NCBI RefSeq assembly: GCF_000308375.1
Contig: NZ_BAFQ01000123.1
Coordinates: forward strand, 1 to 32,706
DNA from: Nocardia aobensis NBRC 100429
Lineage (GTDB): Bacteria > Actinomycetota > Actinomycetes > Mycobacteriales > Mycobacteriaceae
Direction: 5' to 3'
DNA length: 32,706 bases
Shown here: positions 8,525-15,775 of the stretch, piece after piece
Position numbering within the stretch: the first letter of the stretch is position 1
Layout of the letters: every line of letters begins with the position of its first letter
Notes under the pieces: model-generated
Database searches by the model: none
What the model was told of the DNA's origin: nothing
The model's input: only the letters and a program-made list of their open reading frames with translations
Made by a program: the position numbers and the translations under genes

Positions 8525-8575
8525 CCTATTGCTCCTACGCTGCGGAAAACACCCTCGAACGGCAAGGAGCAGCCC

Positions 8576-9010
8576 ATGAATTTCGTCTCGATCCGCATCA
8601 TCACCGCGGACGTCGCGCGTCTGGCCGAGTTCTACGAGCGCGCCACCGGATTACGCGCTCGGTGGGCGAACGAGGATTTCGCCGAACTCGAGACCGGCGT
8701 CGCCACCCTCGCGCTCGCGAGCACTCGTACCGTCGCCCTGTTCGCACCCGGCTCCGCCCGTGCGTCGGACAACCACAGCGTGATCACCGAATTCCTCGTC
8801 GACGACGTGGACCGGGTGTATCGCGAGCTGTCCGGCGCCGGCACCGAGGTGGTCGCCGAGCCGGCCACGATGCCCTGGGGCAACCGCTCGCTGCTGGTCC
8901 GCGACCCCGACGGCAACCTGGTCAACTTCTTCACACCGGTGACGCCGGCGGCGATCGCGAAGTTCGCAGAACGGACCGAGCCGGTCACGCTGGGAGTCGC
9001 CGGCGGGTGA
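8576..9010 (+). CDS. VOC-family (glyoxalase/bleomycin-resistance-like) protein
   Basis: This 144-residue protein has the two beta-alpha-beta-beta-beta modules of the vicinal oxygen chelate fold. Typical marks are SIRIITADVARLAEFYERATG at the start, a central ITEFLVDDVDRVYREL, and the late RDPDGNLVNFF block that usually carries a metal-binding Glu; here the expected Glu position is Asn. The function could be a dioxygenase, an isomerase or a binding protein, and cannot be assigned. ATG 8576 has AAGGAG 6 bases upstream. It is divergent from the WYL regulator and is its probable target. Confidence 0.85.
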   Translation: MNFVSIRIITADVARLAEFYERATGLRARWANEDFAELETGVATLALASTRTVALFAPGSARASDNHSVITEFLVDDVDRVYRELSGAGTEVVAEPATMPWGNRSLLVRDPDGNLVNFFTPVTPAAIAKFAERTEPVTLGVAGG

Positions 9011-9022
9011 CGCCCGGGAACG

Positions 9023-9062
9023 ACGTCGCCGGGCCGTCCTGTGCAGGACGACCCGGCGACGT
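9023..9062. terminator. Two-tier hairpin, bidirectional terminator between VOC gene and pdxS
   Basis: The arms ACGTCGCCGGG (9023-9033) and CCCGGCGACGT (9052-9062) are perfect complements. After one C/A mismatch, CGTCCT pairs with AGGACG around a GTGC loop. It lies 12 bases after the VOC stop and 29 bases before the pdxS stop. It has the same two-tier architecture as the hairpin at 1364-1402. Confidence 0.7.
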
Positions 9063-9091
9063 GGTTGTCTCGGAAGCGGTGTCCGAACGGG

Positions 9092-9994
9092 TTACCAGCC
9101 GCGCTCGGCGAGGCGGTGCGGCTCCGGAATCTCCTCGACATTGATGCCGACCATGGCCTCACCCAGGCCGCGCGATACCTTCGCGAGCACATCGGGGTCG
9201 TCGTAGAAGGTGGTGGCCTTCACGATGGCGGCGGCACGCTCGGCCGGGTTGCCGGATTTGAAGATGCCGGAGCCGACGAAGACACCCTCGGCGCCCAGCT
9301 GCATCATCATCGCGGCATCGGCGGGGGTGGCGATACCACCGGCGGTGAACAGCACCACCGGCAGCTTGCCGGTCTCGGCGATCTCACGGACCAGCTCGTA
9401 GGGCGCCTGCAACTCCTTGGCGGCCACGAACAGCTCGTCCTCGGGCAGCGACTGCAGGTGGCGGATCTCGCCGCGGATCTTGCGCATGTGGGTGGTCGCG
9501 TTGGACACGTCGCCGGTGCCGGCCTCCCCCTTGGAGCGGATCATCGCCGCGCCCTCGGTGATGCGGCGCAGCGCCTCGCCCAGGTTGGTGGCGCCGCAGA
9601 CGAACGGCACGGTGAACTGCCACTTGTCGATGTGGTTGGCGTAGTCGGCCGGGGTCAGCACCTCGGACTCGTCGATGTAGTCGACGCCGAGGCTCTGCAG
9701 GATCTGCGCCTCGACGAAGTGGCCGATGCGCGCCTTGGCCATGACCGGGATGGAGACGGCGTTGACGATGCCGTCGATCAGATCCGGGTCGCTCATGCGC
9801 GCGACGCCGCCCTGGGCGCGGATGTCGGCGGGAACCCGCTCGAGCGCCATCACCGCGACCGCGCCGGCATCCTCGGCGATCTTGGCCTGATCGGCGGTGA
9901 CGACGTCCATGATCACCCCGCCCTTGAGCATCTCGGCCATGCCGCGCTTCACGCGGGCGGTGCCGGTCGTCGAGGTGGTGTCGGGCGTTGTCAC
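9092..9994 (-). CDS. pdxS: Pyridoxal 5'-phosphate synthase subunit PdxS
   Basis: This 300-residue (beta/alpha)8 lyase condenses ribose 5-phosphate, glyceraldehyde 3-phosphate and PdxT-supplied ammonia to pyridoxal phosphate. Family blocks are intact: [96 protein letters not shown] and [15 protein letters not shown] at 10000 could add two residues, but GTG 9994 has AGGAG 7 bases upstream and is preferred. Its glutaminase partner PdxT is encoded about 6 kb downstream on the same strand, so the subunits are probably transcribed separately. Confidence 0.96.
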   Translation of the reverse strand: MTTPDTTSTTGTARVKRGMAEMLKGGVIMDVVTADQAKIAEDAGAVAVMALERVPADIRAQGGVARMSDPDLIDGIVNAVSIPVMAKARIGHFVEAQILQSLGVDYIDESEVLTPADYANHIDKWQFTVPFVCGATNLGEALRRITEGAAMIRSKGEAGTGDVSNATTHMRKIRGEIRHLQSLPEDELFVAAKELQAPYELVREIAETGKLPVVLFTAGGIATPADAAMMMQLGAEGVFVGSGIFKSGNPAERAAAIVKATTFYDDPDVLAKVSRGLGEAMVGINVEEIPEPHRLAERGW

Positions 9995-10031
9995 GGGCAA
10001 ACTCCTGATTATCGGGGATTCGTTCGAGGAG

Positions 10032-10063
10032 GCATCGCTGCGATGCGAACCTCCACGATTCTA
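10032..10063 (-). promoter_or_regulatory. Candidate pdxS promoter with palindrome at the start site
   Basis: On the minus strand a TAGAAT hexamer (10058-10063) is a good -10 element and would start transcription near 10051. A 15-base palindrome, GCATCGC-T-GCGATGC (10032-10046), follows immediately, with outer GGAGG/CCTCC arms (10028-10032, 10050-10054). No good -35 element is visible 17 bases upstream, which would suit an activator-dependent promoter. Confidence 0.4.
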
Positions 10064-10089
10064 GGCGCCCCGATCAGGCCACTAGATAG

Positions 10090-10112
10090 CCAGTCCGAGA
10101 GCACTGGACTGG
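10090..10112. promoter_or_regulatory. Inverted repeat upstream of pdxS (candidate regulator site)
   Basis: CCAGTCC-N9-GGACTGG forms perfect 7-base arms. It lies about 27-49 bases upstream of the putative pdxS -10 hexamer, near where an activator would bind. In several actinobacteria a MocR-type regulator (PdxR) controls pdxST; no such gene is in this window, so the binding protein is a guess. Confidence 0.35.
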
Positions 10113-10193
10113 TCCGCCTCCCACGGCCGGGATCACGCCCCGGGCCGGGCGGCCGCTACGGCGTCGCTACGGGCGCGCCGAAGGCAGGTACCC

Positions 10194-10231
10194 GTGGCGC
10201 CGGGCGGTGCGAAACCGCAGGCCGGCGCCAC
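10194..10231 (-). terminator. Hairpin downstream of the 32-codon gene
   Basis: The perfect 10-base arms GTGGCGCCGG (10194-10203) and CCGGCGCCAC (10222-10231) enclose a second stem, GCGGT-GCGAA-ACCGC (10204-10218). It begins 7 bases past the stop of the small minus-strand gene and supports that gene being a real transcription unit. The stretch 10113-10193 holds nothing else recognisable. Confidence 0.6.
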
Positions 10232-10238
10232 CTGTTCG

Positions 10239-10337
10239 TCAGATCGGGTCGACGACGAACAGCTGCGCCCAGTACGTCGCGGCCTGCTCGCCGATATACG
10301 GCAGCAGGAAGTCGTACAACAGATAGGACATATGCAT
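10239..10337 (-). CDS. Small 32-residue hydrophobic peptide, unknown function
   Basis: An ATG at 10337 (or a second one at 10331) opens a 32-codon frame ending in TGA. The product starts MHMSYLLYDFLLPY and ends AQLFVVDPI; it is aromatic, mostly apolar, and has three acidic residues and no lysine or arginine. GGAGGTGAG lies 7 bases before the ATG, one of the better ribosome sites in the window. A strong hairpin follows 7 bases after the stop. These two signals make a real gene more likely than chance. I recognise no family. It lies 160 bases downstream of the tetR stop, with a candidate operator between them, and upstream of the pdxS promoter region. Confidence 0.5.
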   Translation of the reverse strand: MHMSYLLYDFLLPYIGEQAATYWAQLFVVDPI

Positions 10338-10409
10338 TCGGTACCTCACCTCCACACACCGGTTCGCCGGATTCGGTGTGCGGCAAACCGGTTTCGACCC
10401 TAACCGATG

Positions 10410-10421
10410 GTGACCTGTCAC
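10410..10421. promoter_or_regulatory. Palindrome upstream of the 32-codon gene
   Basis: GTGAC-CT-GTCAC is a perfect 5+5 palindrome 72 bases upstream of the small gene. A 10-base direct repeat, CACACACCGG, occurs at 10353-10362 and again at 10419-10428. A minus-strand TAGGGT next to the palindrome could be a -10 element. It may be an operator; the binding protein is unknown. Confidence 0.25.
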
Positions 10422-10497
10422 ACACCGGCAACGGTCGGGTATCGGCGAGATCGGCGGATTTCCGACGAAATGTGTTGACCGCCAACGCGTCCCACCG

Positions 10498-11112
10498 TCA
10501 CACCTCGGCCAGCAGCGGCTCGAGCAGTCCGACGGCGACGACCCGGATCTGCTCCAGCGCCCGTTCGACCGGCCCGGTCGGCTGGAACAGATGACTGAGG
10601 GCAAGGCGCACAACGGTTTCGGCGGCCGACGCCAGCTCCTCCTCACCCACCGACGCCAGCTCGTATTGCGCGCGAACCGTCGCGGTGACCGCGGCGATCG
10701 CCCGGCCGAGCACGGGTTCTGGTTCGGTCATCAGCGCCGGCAACAGCGCGGTATCGGGCGCCGAACGGCCCGACAGCACCGCCTTGAGCAGCATATTGTC
10801 CGCGCCGCTGCGCAGGGTGAACTCCACGGCCGCGATCAGGCCGGCGATCACATCGTCCGGGTGGGCCGCCAGCTGCTCGGCGATACCGATCAGGAAGACG
10901 TCCACCTCGTTCGCGATCACCACCTCGGCGAGGTCCTGTTTGGTGCCGATCTCCTTGTACAGCACCGGCCGGCTGACGCCGACCTCCTTGGCCACCCGCG
11001 ACATGTTCACCGCACCCCAGCCCTCGGTACAGACCAGGCCGCGAGCGGTCTCGATGACCCGCTCGCGCAGAAGTCGGCGCATATCGGACTGGAAGTTCGG
11101 CGCGGTAGCCAC
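10498..11112 (-). CDS. TetR-family regulator, probable local regulator of alkB cluster
   Basis: The protein has about 204 residues. The N-terminal HTH spans roughly residues 10-55 (RERVIETARGLVCTEGW, NMSRVAKEVGVSRPVLYKEIGTK), followed by an all-helical ligand domain. GTG codons at 11118 and 11112 are both possible starts. A TACGAT hexamer (11120-11125) ends 7 bases before the second GTG and no ribosome site is present, so a leaderless start at 11112 is favoured. The gene is divergent from alkB across 200 bases containing a palindrome at the predicted alkB start site. In Rhodococcus and mycobacteria a TetR gene usually follows the alkB cluster; here it is upstream and divergent. Repression relieved by an alkane product is the expected role, not shown. 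Confidence 0.88.
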   Translation of the reverse strand: MATAPNFQSDMRRLLRERVIETARGLVCTEGWGAVNMSRVAKEVGVSRPVLYKEIGTKQDLAEVVIANEVDVFLIGIAEQLAAHPDDVIAGLIAAVEFTLRSGADNMLLKAVLSGRSAPDTALLPALMTEPEPVLGRAIAAVTATVRAQYELASVGEEELASAAETVVRLALSHLFQPTGPVERALEQIRVVAVGLLEPLLAEV

Positions 11113-11151
11113 GCCCACGATCGTACACGGTCCACGAAAATGTTCGCGCTA

Positions 11152-11210
11152 TTGACAACTTTCATGGATCTGTATTCAATGAGAACACTTCTTCAGAAAG
11201 TGTAAATACA
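11152..11210 (+). promoter_or_regulatory. alkB promoter with overlapping candidate TetR operator
   Basis: A perfect -35 TTGACA (11152-11157), a 17-base spacer and TTCAAT (11175-11180) predict a start near 11187. The inverted repeat ACACTT-N7-AAGTGT (11185-11203) lies over that start. Outer arms TGTATT (11171-11176) and AATACA (11205-11210) are also complementary. An operator over the start site would let the divergent TetR protein block transcription. The leader to the alkB GTG would be about 125 bases. Confidence 0.55.
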
Positions 11211-11311
11211 TCGAGGTGGGCGAGGCGCCGCTCCCGCCCCGTCCGCACACTCCGTCCGCCGGACGCACCGTTCCATCGCGCATTCCGCGCACCGTTCGTG
11301 AGGAGAATTTC

Positions 11312-12535
11312 GTGACCACATCCCGAATCGGCGATCCGGCCCGGACCGCACCGCCGCAGTGGCGCGACCGCAAGCGCCATCTCTGGTTGTTCGGCCTCGT
11401 CCCGCCGACCGCGGTCCTGCTCGCCACCGGCCTGGTGTGGCTGTTCCACCAGCTGGGCTGGCACCACGCGGCGTCCGTGTGGTGGTGGATCGGACCACTG
11501 CTGGTGTACGTGCTGCTGCCGATCCTCGACCGATTCTTCGGGCCCGACGGGCAGAATCCCCCCGACGAGGTGATGGAACAGCTCGAGAACGACCGCTACT
11601 ACCGCTACTGCGTCTACGCCTACATCCCGTTCCAGCTGCTCAGCCTGGTGTTCGCGTGCTATCTGTGGAGCGCGGCCGATCTGTCCTGGCTGGGCGTCGA
11701 CGGCGGGCTGAGCCTGATATCCAAGATCGGCCTGGCTCTGAGCATCGGCACCATGGGTGGTGTCGGCATCAACACCGCGCACGAACTCGGCCACAAGAAG
11801 GACGAACTGGAGCGCTGGCTGTCGAAGATCACGCTGGCGCAGACGTTCTACGGCCATTTCTACATCGAGCACAACCGCGGCCACCACGTGCGGGTGGCGA
11901 CACCGGAGGATCCGGCCAGTTCCCGGTTCGGCGAATCGTTCTGGACCTTCCTGCCGCGCAGCGTGTGGGGCAGCCTGCGCTCGTCGTGGTCCCTCGAGAA
12001 GACCCGGCTGCAGCGAATGGGCAAGCGGCCGTGGTCGATTCACAACGACGTGCTCAACGCGTGGCTGATGTCGGTGGTGCTGTGGGGCGCGCTGGCCGCG
12101 GTCTTCGGCCCCGGGGTGCTGCCGTTCCTGGTGCTGCAGGCGGTCTACGGATTCTCGCTGCTGGAGACGGTCAACTATCTCGAGCACTACGGCCTGCTGC
12201 GGCAGCGCACGGCCGCCGGACGCTACGAACGCTGCACGCCGGAGCACAGCTGGAACTCCGACCACATCGTCACCAACATCTTCCTCTACCACCTGCAGCG
12301 CCACAGCGACCATCACGCCAATCCCACCCGGCGCTATCAGACCCTGCGCAGTATGGACGGCGCGCCCAATCTGCCCAGCGGCTACGCCAGCATGATCACC
12401 GTCGCGTATTTCCCGCCGCTGTGGCGCCGCGTGATGGACGAGCGGGTGCTCGCCCACTACGGCGGTGACATCACCCGCGTCAACGTCCAGCCCGGCAAGC
12501 GCGATCGGATCCTCGCGAAGTACGGGGTCGCCTGA
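11312..12535 (+). CDS. alkB: Alkane 1-monooxygenase (membrane diiron AlkB)
   Basis: This 407-residue integral membrane non-heme diiron enzyme oxidises the terminal methyl of medium/long n-alkanes using electrons from rubredoxin. All ligand motifs are intact: HELGHKKD (157-164), EHNRGHH (186-192), NYLEHYG (288-294) and LQRHSDHHA (328-336). Several hydrophobic segments occur before box 1 and between boxes 2 and 3. The frame is open to a GTG at 11216, but GTG 11312 has AGGAG 6 bases upstream and starts near the family's usual N-terminus. The stop overlaps the rubA1 start by one base (TGATG), so translation is coupled to its electron donors. Confidence 0.97.
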   Translation: MTTSRIGDPARTAPPQWRDRKRHLWLFGLVPPTAVLLATGLVWLFHQLGWHHAASVWWWIGPLLVYVLLPILDRFFGPDGQNPPDEVMEQLENDRYYRYCVYAYIPFQLLSLVFACYLWSAADLSWLGVDGGLSLISKIGLALSIGTMGGVGINTAHELGHKKDELERWLSKITLAQTFYGHFYIEHNRGHHVRVATPEDPASSRFGESFWTFLPRSVWGSLRSSWSLEKTRLQRMGKRPWSIHNDVLNAWLMSVVLWGALAAVFGPGVLPFLVLQAVYGFSLLETVNYLEHYGLLRQRTAAGRYERCTPEHSWNSDHIVTNIFLYHLQRHSDHHANPTRRYQTLRSMDGAPNLPSGYASMITVAYFPPLWRRVMDERVLAHYGGDITRVNVQPGKRDRILAKYGVA

Positions 12536-12732
12536 TGTCCCGATTCCGTTGCCCCGTCTGCGATTACGTGTACGACGAAGCCGACGGCGCCCCGCGCGAG
12601 GGCTTTCCACCCGGCACCGCGTGGTCCGCGATTCCCGACGACTGGTGCTGCCCCGACTGCGGCGTGCGGGAGAAGCCGGATTTCCACGCCGATCTCGCCA
12701 CCCACGACCCGGCCCCGACGAAAGGTCCCTGA
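12535..12732 (+). CDS. rubA1: Rubredoxin 1 (AlkG1-like)
   Basis: This 65-residue iron-sulfur protein has Cys6-x2-Cys9 and Cys39-x2-Cys42 holding one Fe. After the second CxxCG it continues VREKPDF, one residue longer than rubA2 and including an Arg. This is the trait described for AlkG1-type rubredoxins, which did not support alkane hydroxylation in complementation tests, unlike AlkG2-type. Its own role is unclear. It overlaps alkB by one base and is followed by rubA2 after one base. Confidence 0.93.
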   Translation: MSRFRCPVCDYVYDEADGAPREGFPPGTAWSAIPDDWCCPDCGVREKPDFHADLATHDPAPTKGP

Positions 12733-12733
12733 C

Positions 12734-12916
12734 ATGACCGACTACAAGCTGTTCCGTTGCCTGCAATGCGGATTCGAATACGACGAGGCCCTCGGCTGGC
12801 CCGAGGACGGCATCGCGCCGGGCACCCGCTGGGACGACATTCCCGACGACTGGTCCTGCCCCGACTGCGGTGCGGCCAAGGCGGATTTCGAGATGGTCGA
12901 GGTCAGTCGCGCATGA
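12734..12916 (+). CDS. rubA2: Rubredoxin 2 (AlkG2-like), electron donor to AlkB
   Basis: This 60-residue rubredoxin has Cys9-x2-Cys12 and Cys42-x2-Cys45. The segment after the second pair ([12 protein letters not shown]) has no insertion, the pattern of AlkG2-type rubredoxins that pass electrons from rubredoxin reductase to AlkB. Its TGA overlaps the rubB ATG by four bases (ATGA). Confidence 0.95.
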   Translation: MTDYKLFRCLQCGFEYDEALGWPEDGIAPGTRWDDIPDDWSCPDCGAAKADFEMVEVSRA

Positions 12917-14145
12917 CCGGACGCATCGTCATCGTGGGCGCCGGGATCGCGGGCGCGACCGCCGCCCGCACCCTGCGCACCGAGGGCTACACCGGCGAGA
13001 TCGTGCTGCTCGGCGCCGAGGACCGGCTGCCCTACCGCCGCCCGATGGTCTCGAAGGAGTTGCTCGCCGGCACCGCGAACGAACGCCGGCTCCTGCTCGA
13101 GTCCGCGCAATCGTGGCGCGAACTCGAGGTCGAGGTCCGCCTGGGGACCCCGGTCGACGGCATCGACGTCGACCGCGACCGCATCCGTCTGGGCACCGGC
13201 GAAACCCTCGGCTACGACGCGCTGCTGCTCGCGACAGGTGCCCGCGCACGAGAACTGCCCGGCCCCGAATCGGGCGCGTACACGCTGCGTACCGCCGCGG
13301 ACGTCGACGCGTTGCGCGCGGCCGTGGTGACCGGTGGATCGCTGCTCGTGGTGGGTGGCGGCCTGGTCGGATGTGAAGCCGCCGCGACGGCGCGCGGACT
13401 GGGGGCGGCGGTGACGATCGTGCACGCCGCCGACGCGCCCCTGGAGCGGGTTGCGCCGCGGGTGGTCGGCGAGCACTGCCGAAACCTGCACGCCGACAAC
13501 GGTGTCGACATCCACGACGCGATCGTGCTGGACCGGATCGACGGGAGCGGTGGCGATGTCACAGCCACCGCCGTCGACGGACGCCGGTGGACCGCCGCGG
13601 CGGTCCTCGTCGCGATCGGCGCGGAACCGGATACCGGATTGGCCCGCCAGGCCGGACTCGCCGTCGGGGACGGCATCCTCGTCGACGAGTCCTACACCAC
13701 CTCGGCATCGAACATCTTCGCCGCCGGTGACGCGGCGGCCGTCTACGATCCGGAATTCGGGGTCCACCGGCGCACCGAACACTGGAACAGTGCCCAGGCA
13801 CACGGCATCGCCGTCGCGAAATCGATTCTCGGACAAACCGTTCCGTCGGACGAGGTCACCTGGGGCTGGACGACCCAGTACGGCGTCTCCATGCAATTCG
13901 CCGGTCGGCCGCAGCCCGAGGACAAGGTCGTGGTCCGCACCACCGACACCCCCGGCCGGTTCATCGCCCTGAGCCTGCGCGCCGGGCGTCTGGTCGCCGC
14001 CGCGGCCGTCGCATGCCCGGCCGAGTTGCGCACCGCCCGTACTCTCATCGCGGCCCGCACCACGCACGACCCGGACACCTGGTCCGACCCGGCCATTCCC
14101 CTGCAGGAGCTGGCAGCCGCGACCGAGCTGTCGAGCCACCACTGA
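12913..14145 (+). CDS. rubB: Rubredoxin-NAD(+) reductase
   Basis: This 410-residue two-dinucleotide-fold FAD enzyme passes electrons from NADH to rubredoxin. The FAD-binding GAGIAG is at residues 9-14, the LLATGAR linker near 100, the NAD-binding VVGGGLVG near 143, and the second FAD motif [10 protein letters not shown] near 264. It overlaps rubA2 by four bases and closes the alkB-rubA1-rubA2-rubB operon, so the electron chain NADH > RubB > RubA2 > AlkB is encoded complete. Confidence 0.95.
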   Translation: MTGRIVIVGAGIAGATAARTLRTEGYTGEIVLLGAEDRLPYRRPMVSKELLAGTANERRLLLESAQSWRELEVEVRLGTPVDGIDVDRDRIRLGTGETLGYDALLLATGARARELPGPESGAYTLRTAADVDALRAAVVTGGSLLVVGGGLVGCEAAATARGLGAAVTIVHAADAPLERVAPRVVGEHCRNLHADNGVDIHDAIVLDRIDGSGGDVTATAVDGRRWTAAAVLVAIGAEPDTGLARQAGLAVGDGILVDESYTTSASNIFAAGDAAAVYDPEFGVHRRTEHWNSAQAHGIAVAKSILGQTVPSDEVTWGWTTQYGVSMQFAGRPQPEDKVVVRTTDTPGRFIALSLRAGRLVAAAAVACPAELRTARTLIAARTTHDPDTWSDPAIPLQELAAATELSSHH

Positions 14146-14264
14146 CCGAACAGCCGGAGGCAGGTCCCGGCCGGCCGGCTCCGTCACCGCATCCCGATAC
14201 GTCCGAGATCGGCTGTGAGCGGTCCGTTTTCGCGCTACGGCCTTGCCTGCGACGGGAGGTCTTC

Positions 14265-14285
14265 GTGGTCGAGGGTCTCGACCAC
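14265..14285. terminator. Perfect hairpin between rubB and the beta-propeller gene
   Basis: GTGGTCGAG-GGT-CTCGACCAC has 9 perfect pairs and a 3-base loop, 120 bases after the rubB stop and 68 before the next ATG. It could end the alk operon. It also lies just before a TGATACC segment that could be a -10 element, so an operator for the next gene is an alternative. Confidence 0.4.
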
Positions 14286-14353
14286 ACCTGATACCTTGCA
14301 GCTTTCGCACAGTTCGGCCGGGGTCCGGCCGGAGCGACAGGGAGGTCGCGGGT

Positions 14354-15751
14354 ATGAACACGGCAGCACGCCGGCTCACCGGATCCGGCGCGCGCCGGAT
14401 CGGGATCACGGTGCTGATCCTGGCTGTCGTGGCGGCGGTCGCGACGGTCGTGTGGGTGAACCGATCTCCGGAGCAGGCGCCGGAGGGCCCCGCGGCCGGT
14501 GGCCGGTTCCGAATTTCCCCTCGGCTCGACTCCGCTCCGGTACCACGATGGACGTTGCGCGCTGCCGACCTGTCCGATGAGCCCGGTGCGGTCCTGCTGG
14601 CGTTGCCGCACAGCCTGGACAGCTACCACGGGCACGGTTCGCCGATGGATGCCGGGCCGATGATCGTCGCGGCCACCGCGGTACCCGGCGTGCCCGGGCC
14701 CGGTACCGCACCGGCGGTCGGTCCCGTGCGGTTGTACGGTATCGATCCGGACACCGGCGCGGTGCGGTGGAAGATCGACGCCGGCGAGCTCCTCAACTGT
14801 AACGAGCGCGTCTTCGACGGACAGCTGACCTGCCGCGGCACGCACCGAGTGCTGATCATCGACGCCGCTACCGGCGCGATCGCCACGGACCACGCGACGG
14901 ACTTCGAGGTGATCGACGTTGCGGTGCGCGACGGTGTGGTGTCCGTCGCCGGTCGCACCGCCGACTCGATGACCGCCGTGGTCACCCGGGGAACCGTTGC
15001 CGACATCGAGGCGAGCTGGCGCCGAACGTATCCGACACCGGTTCCCGACGACCCGGTCAGGCCGAGACTCGATGCGCCGGACTACTTCCGGGACGGCCAC
15101 GACCGCGGCGTTCGCGTCTACGATCTGCGCACCGGCGACCCGCTGTTCACCGCGCCCGTCGGCGCCGTATTCGACGGCGGGATCATCGCCACGCAGGTGA
15201 TCGATCGCAGCGGAAGCGCGGGACGAGTCACCCTTCTCGATCGCAACGGTCACCTCATCACCGAGGTCGGCAACCCCAGTTTCCTGCTCGAGTGGTACCC
15301 GACCGCGACCGCGTCGCCACCGCCGATCCTCACCGGTGAGAGCGCCTACGACCGGACGACGGGGCGAGTGCTGTGGACCAATCCACAGATCGGCCGCGAC
15401 GAGTCCGCGGGCCGCCAGGGCGCGGTCGAAGGGGTGGTGGATCACACGGTGATCGTTCGATCGCCCGACGGGACGGCGCTCACCGGCCTCGATCTCGACG
15501 ACGGAAACCAGGTGTGGCAGCAGCCCGCGGGGTTCGCGAACACGGTGCGCGACGGCCTCACCGACGGTCGGCACCTCGTTCTCACGGACGGCATCACCGT
15601 GCACGCGATCGACGCCGGCGACGGTACGACCGCCTGGTCGATGTCGCTGCCGCCCAGCGGCGATCCGAGATTGCGCTCCAGGGTGGAAGCGATGGGCGGC
15701 CGGATGGTTGTCGTGCTCGCGGACGCGTTCACCGGATACGCTGCGGCGTGA
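14354..15751 (+). CDS. Membrane-anchored PQQ-like beta-propeller protein, unknown function
   Basis: This 465-residue protein has one N-terminal membrane helix (about residues 16-36) after an arginine-rich start, so the rest should face outside. The body contains repeated blade motifs of the PQQ/quinoprotein-like propeller: DTGAVRWKI, ATGAIATD, RTGDPLFTAP, TTGRVLWTNP, DDGNQVWQQ and GDGTTAWSM. Cysteines in the LLNCNER and QLTCRG segments could form a disulfide. Residues that would bind PQQ were not identified, so a structural or binding role is as likely as a dehydrogenase. ATG 14354 has GGGAGG 9 bases upstream. It is convergent with the NUDIX gene. Confidence 0.75.
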   Translation: MNTAARRLTGSGARRIGITVLILAVVAAVATVVWVNRSPEQAPEGPAAGGRFRISPRLDSAPVPRWTLRAADLSDEPGAVLLALPHSLDSYHGHGSPMDAGPMIVAATAVPGVPGPGTAPAVGPVRLYGIDPDTGAVRWKIDAGELLNCNERVFDGQLTCRGTHRVLIIDAATGAIATDHATDFEVIDVAVRDGVVSVAGRTADSMTAVVTRGTVADIEASWRRTYPTPVPDDPVRPRLDAPDYFRDGHDRGVRVYDLRTGDPLFTAPVGAVFDGGIIATQVIDRSGSAGRVTLLDRNGHLITEVGNPSFLLEWYPTATASPPPILTGESAYDRTTGRVLWTNPQIGRDESAGRQGAVEGVVDHTVIVRSPDGTALTGLDLDDGNQVWQQPAGFANTVRDGLTDGRHLVLTDGITVHAIDAGDGTTAWSMSLPPSGDPRLRSRVEAMGGRMVVVLADAFTGYAAA

Positions 15752-15775
15752 GGCGACGCGAACAATCGCCGCGGC

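Noticed and set aside
10410..10421. CRP site at the GTGAC-CT-GTCAC palindrome
   Set aside because: The half sites are the wrong distance apart for CRP (TGTGA-N4-TCAC rather than N6); kept only as a generic palindrome.
11216..11311. N-terminal extension of AlkB from the GTG at 11216
   Set aside because: It would add a Pro/Arg-rich leader not typical of AlkB, and the GTG at 11312 has a clear AGGAG site.
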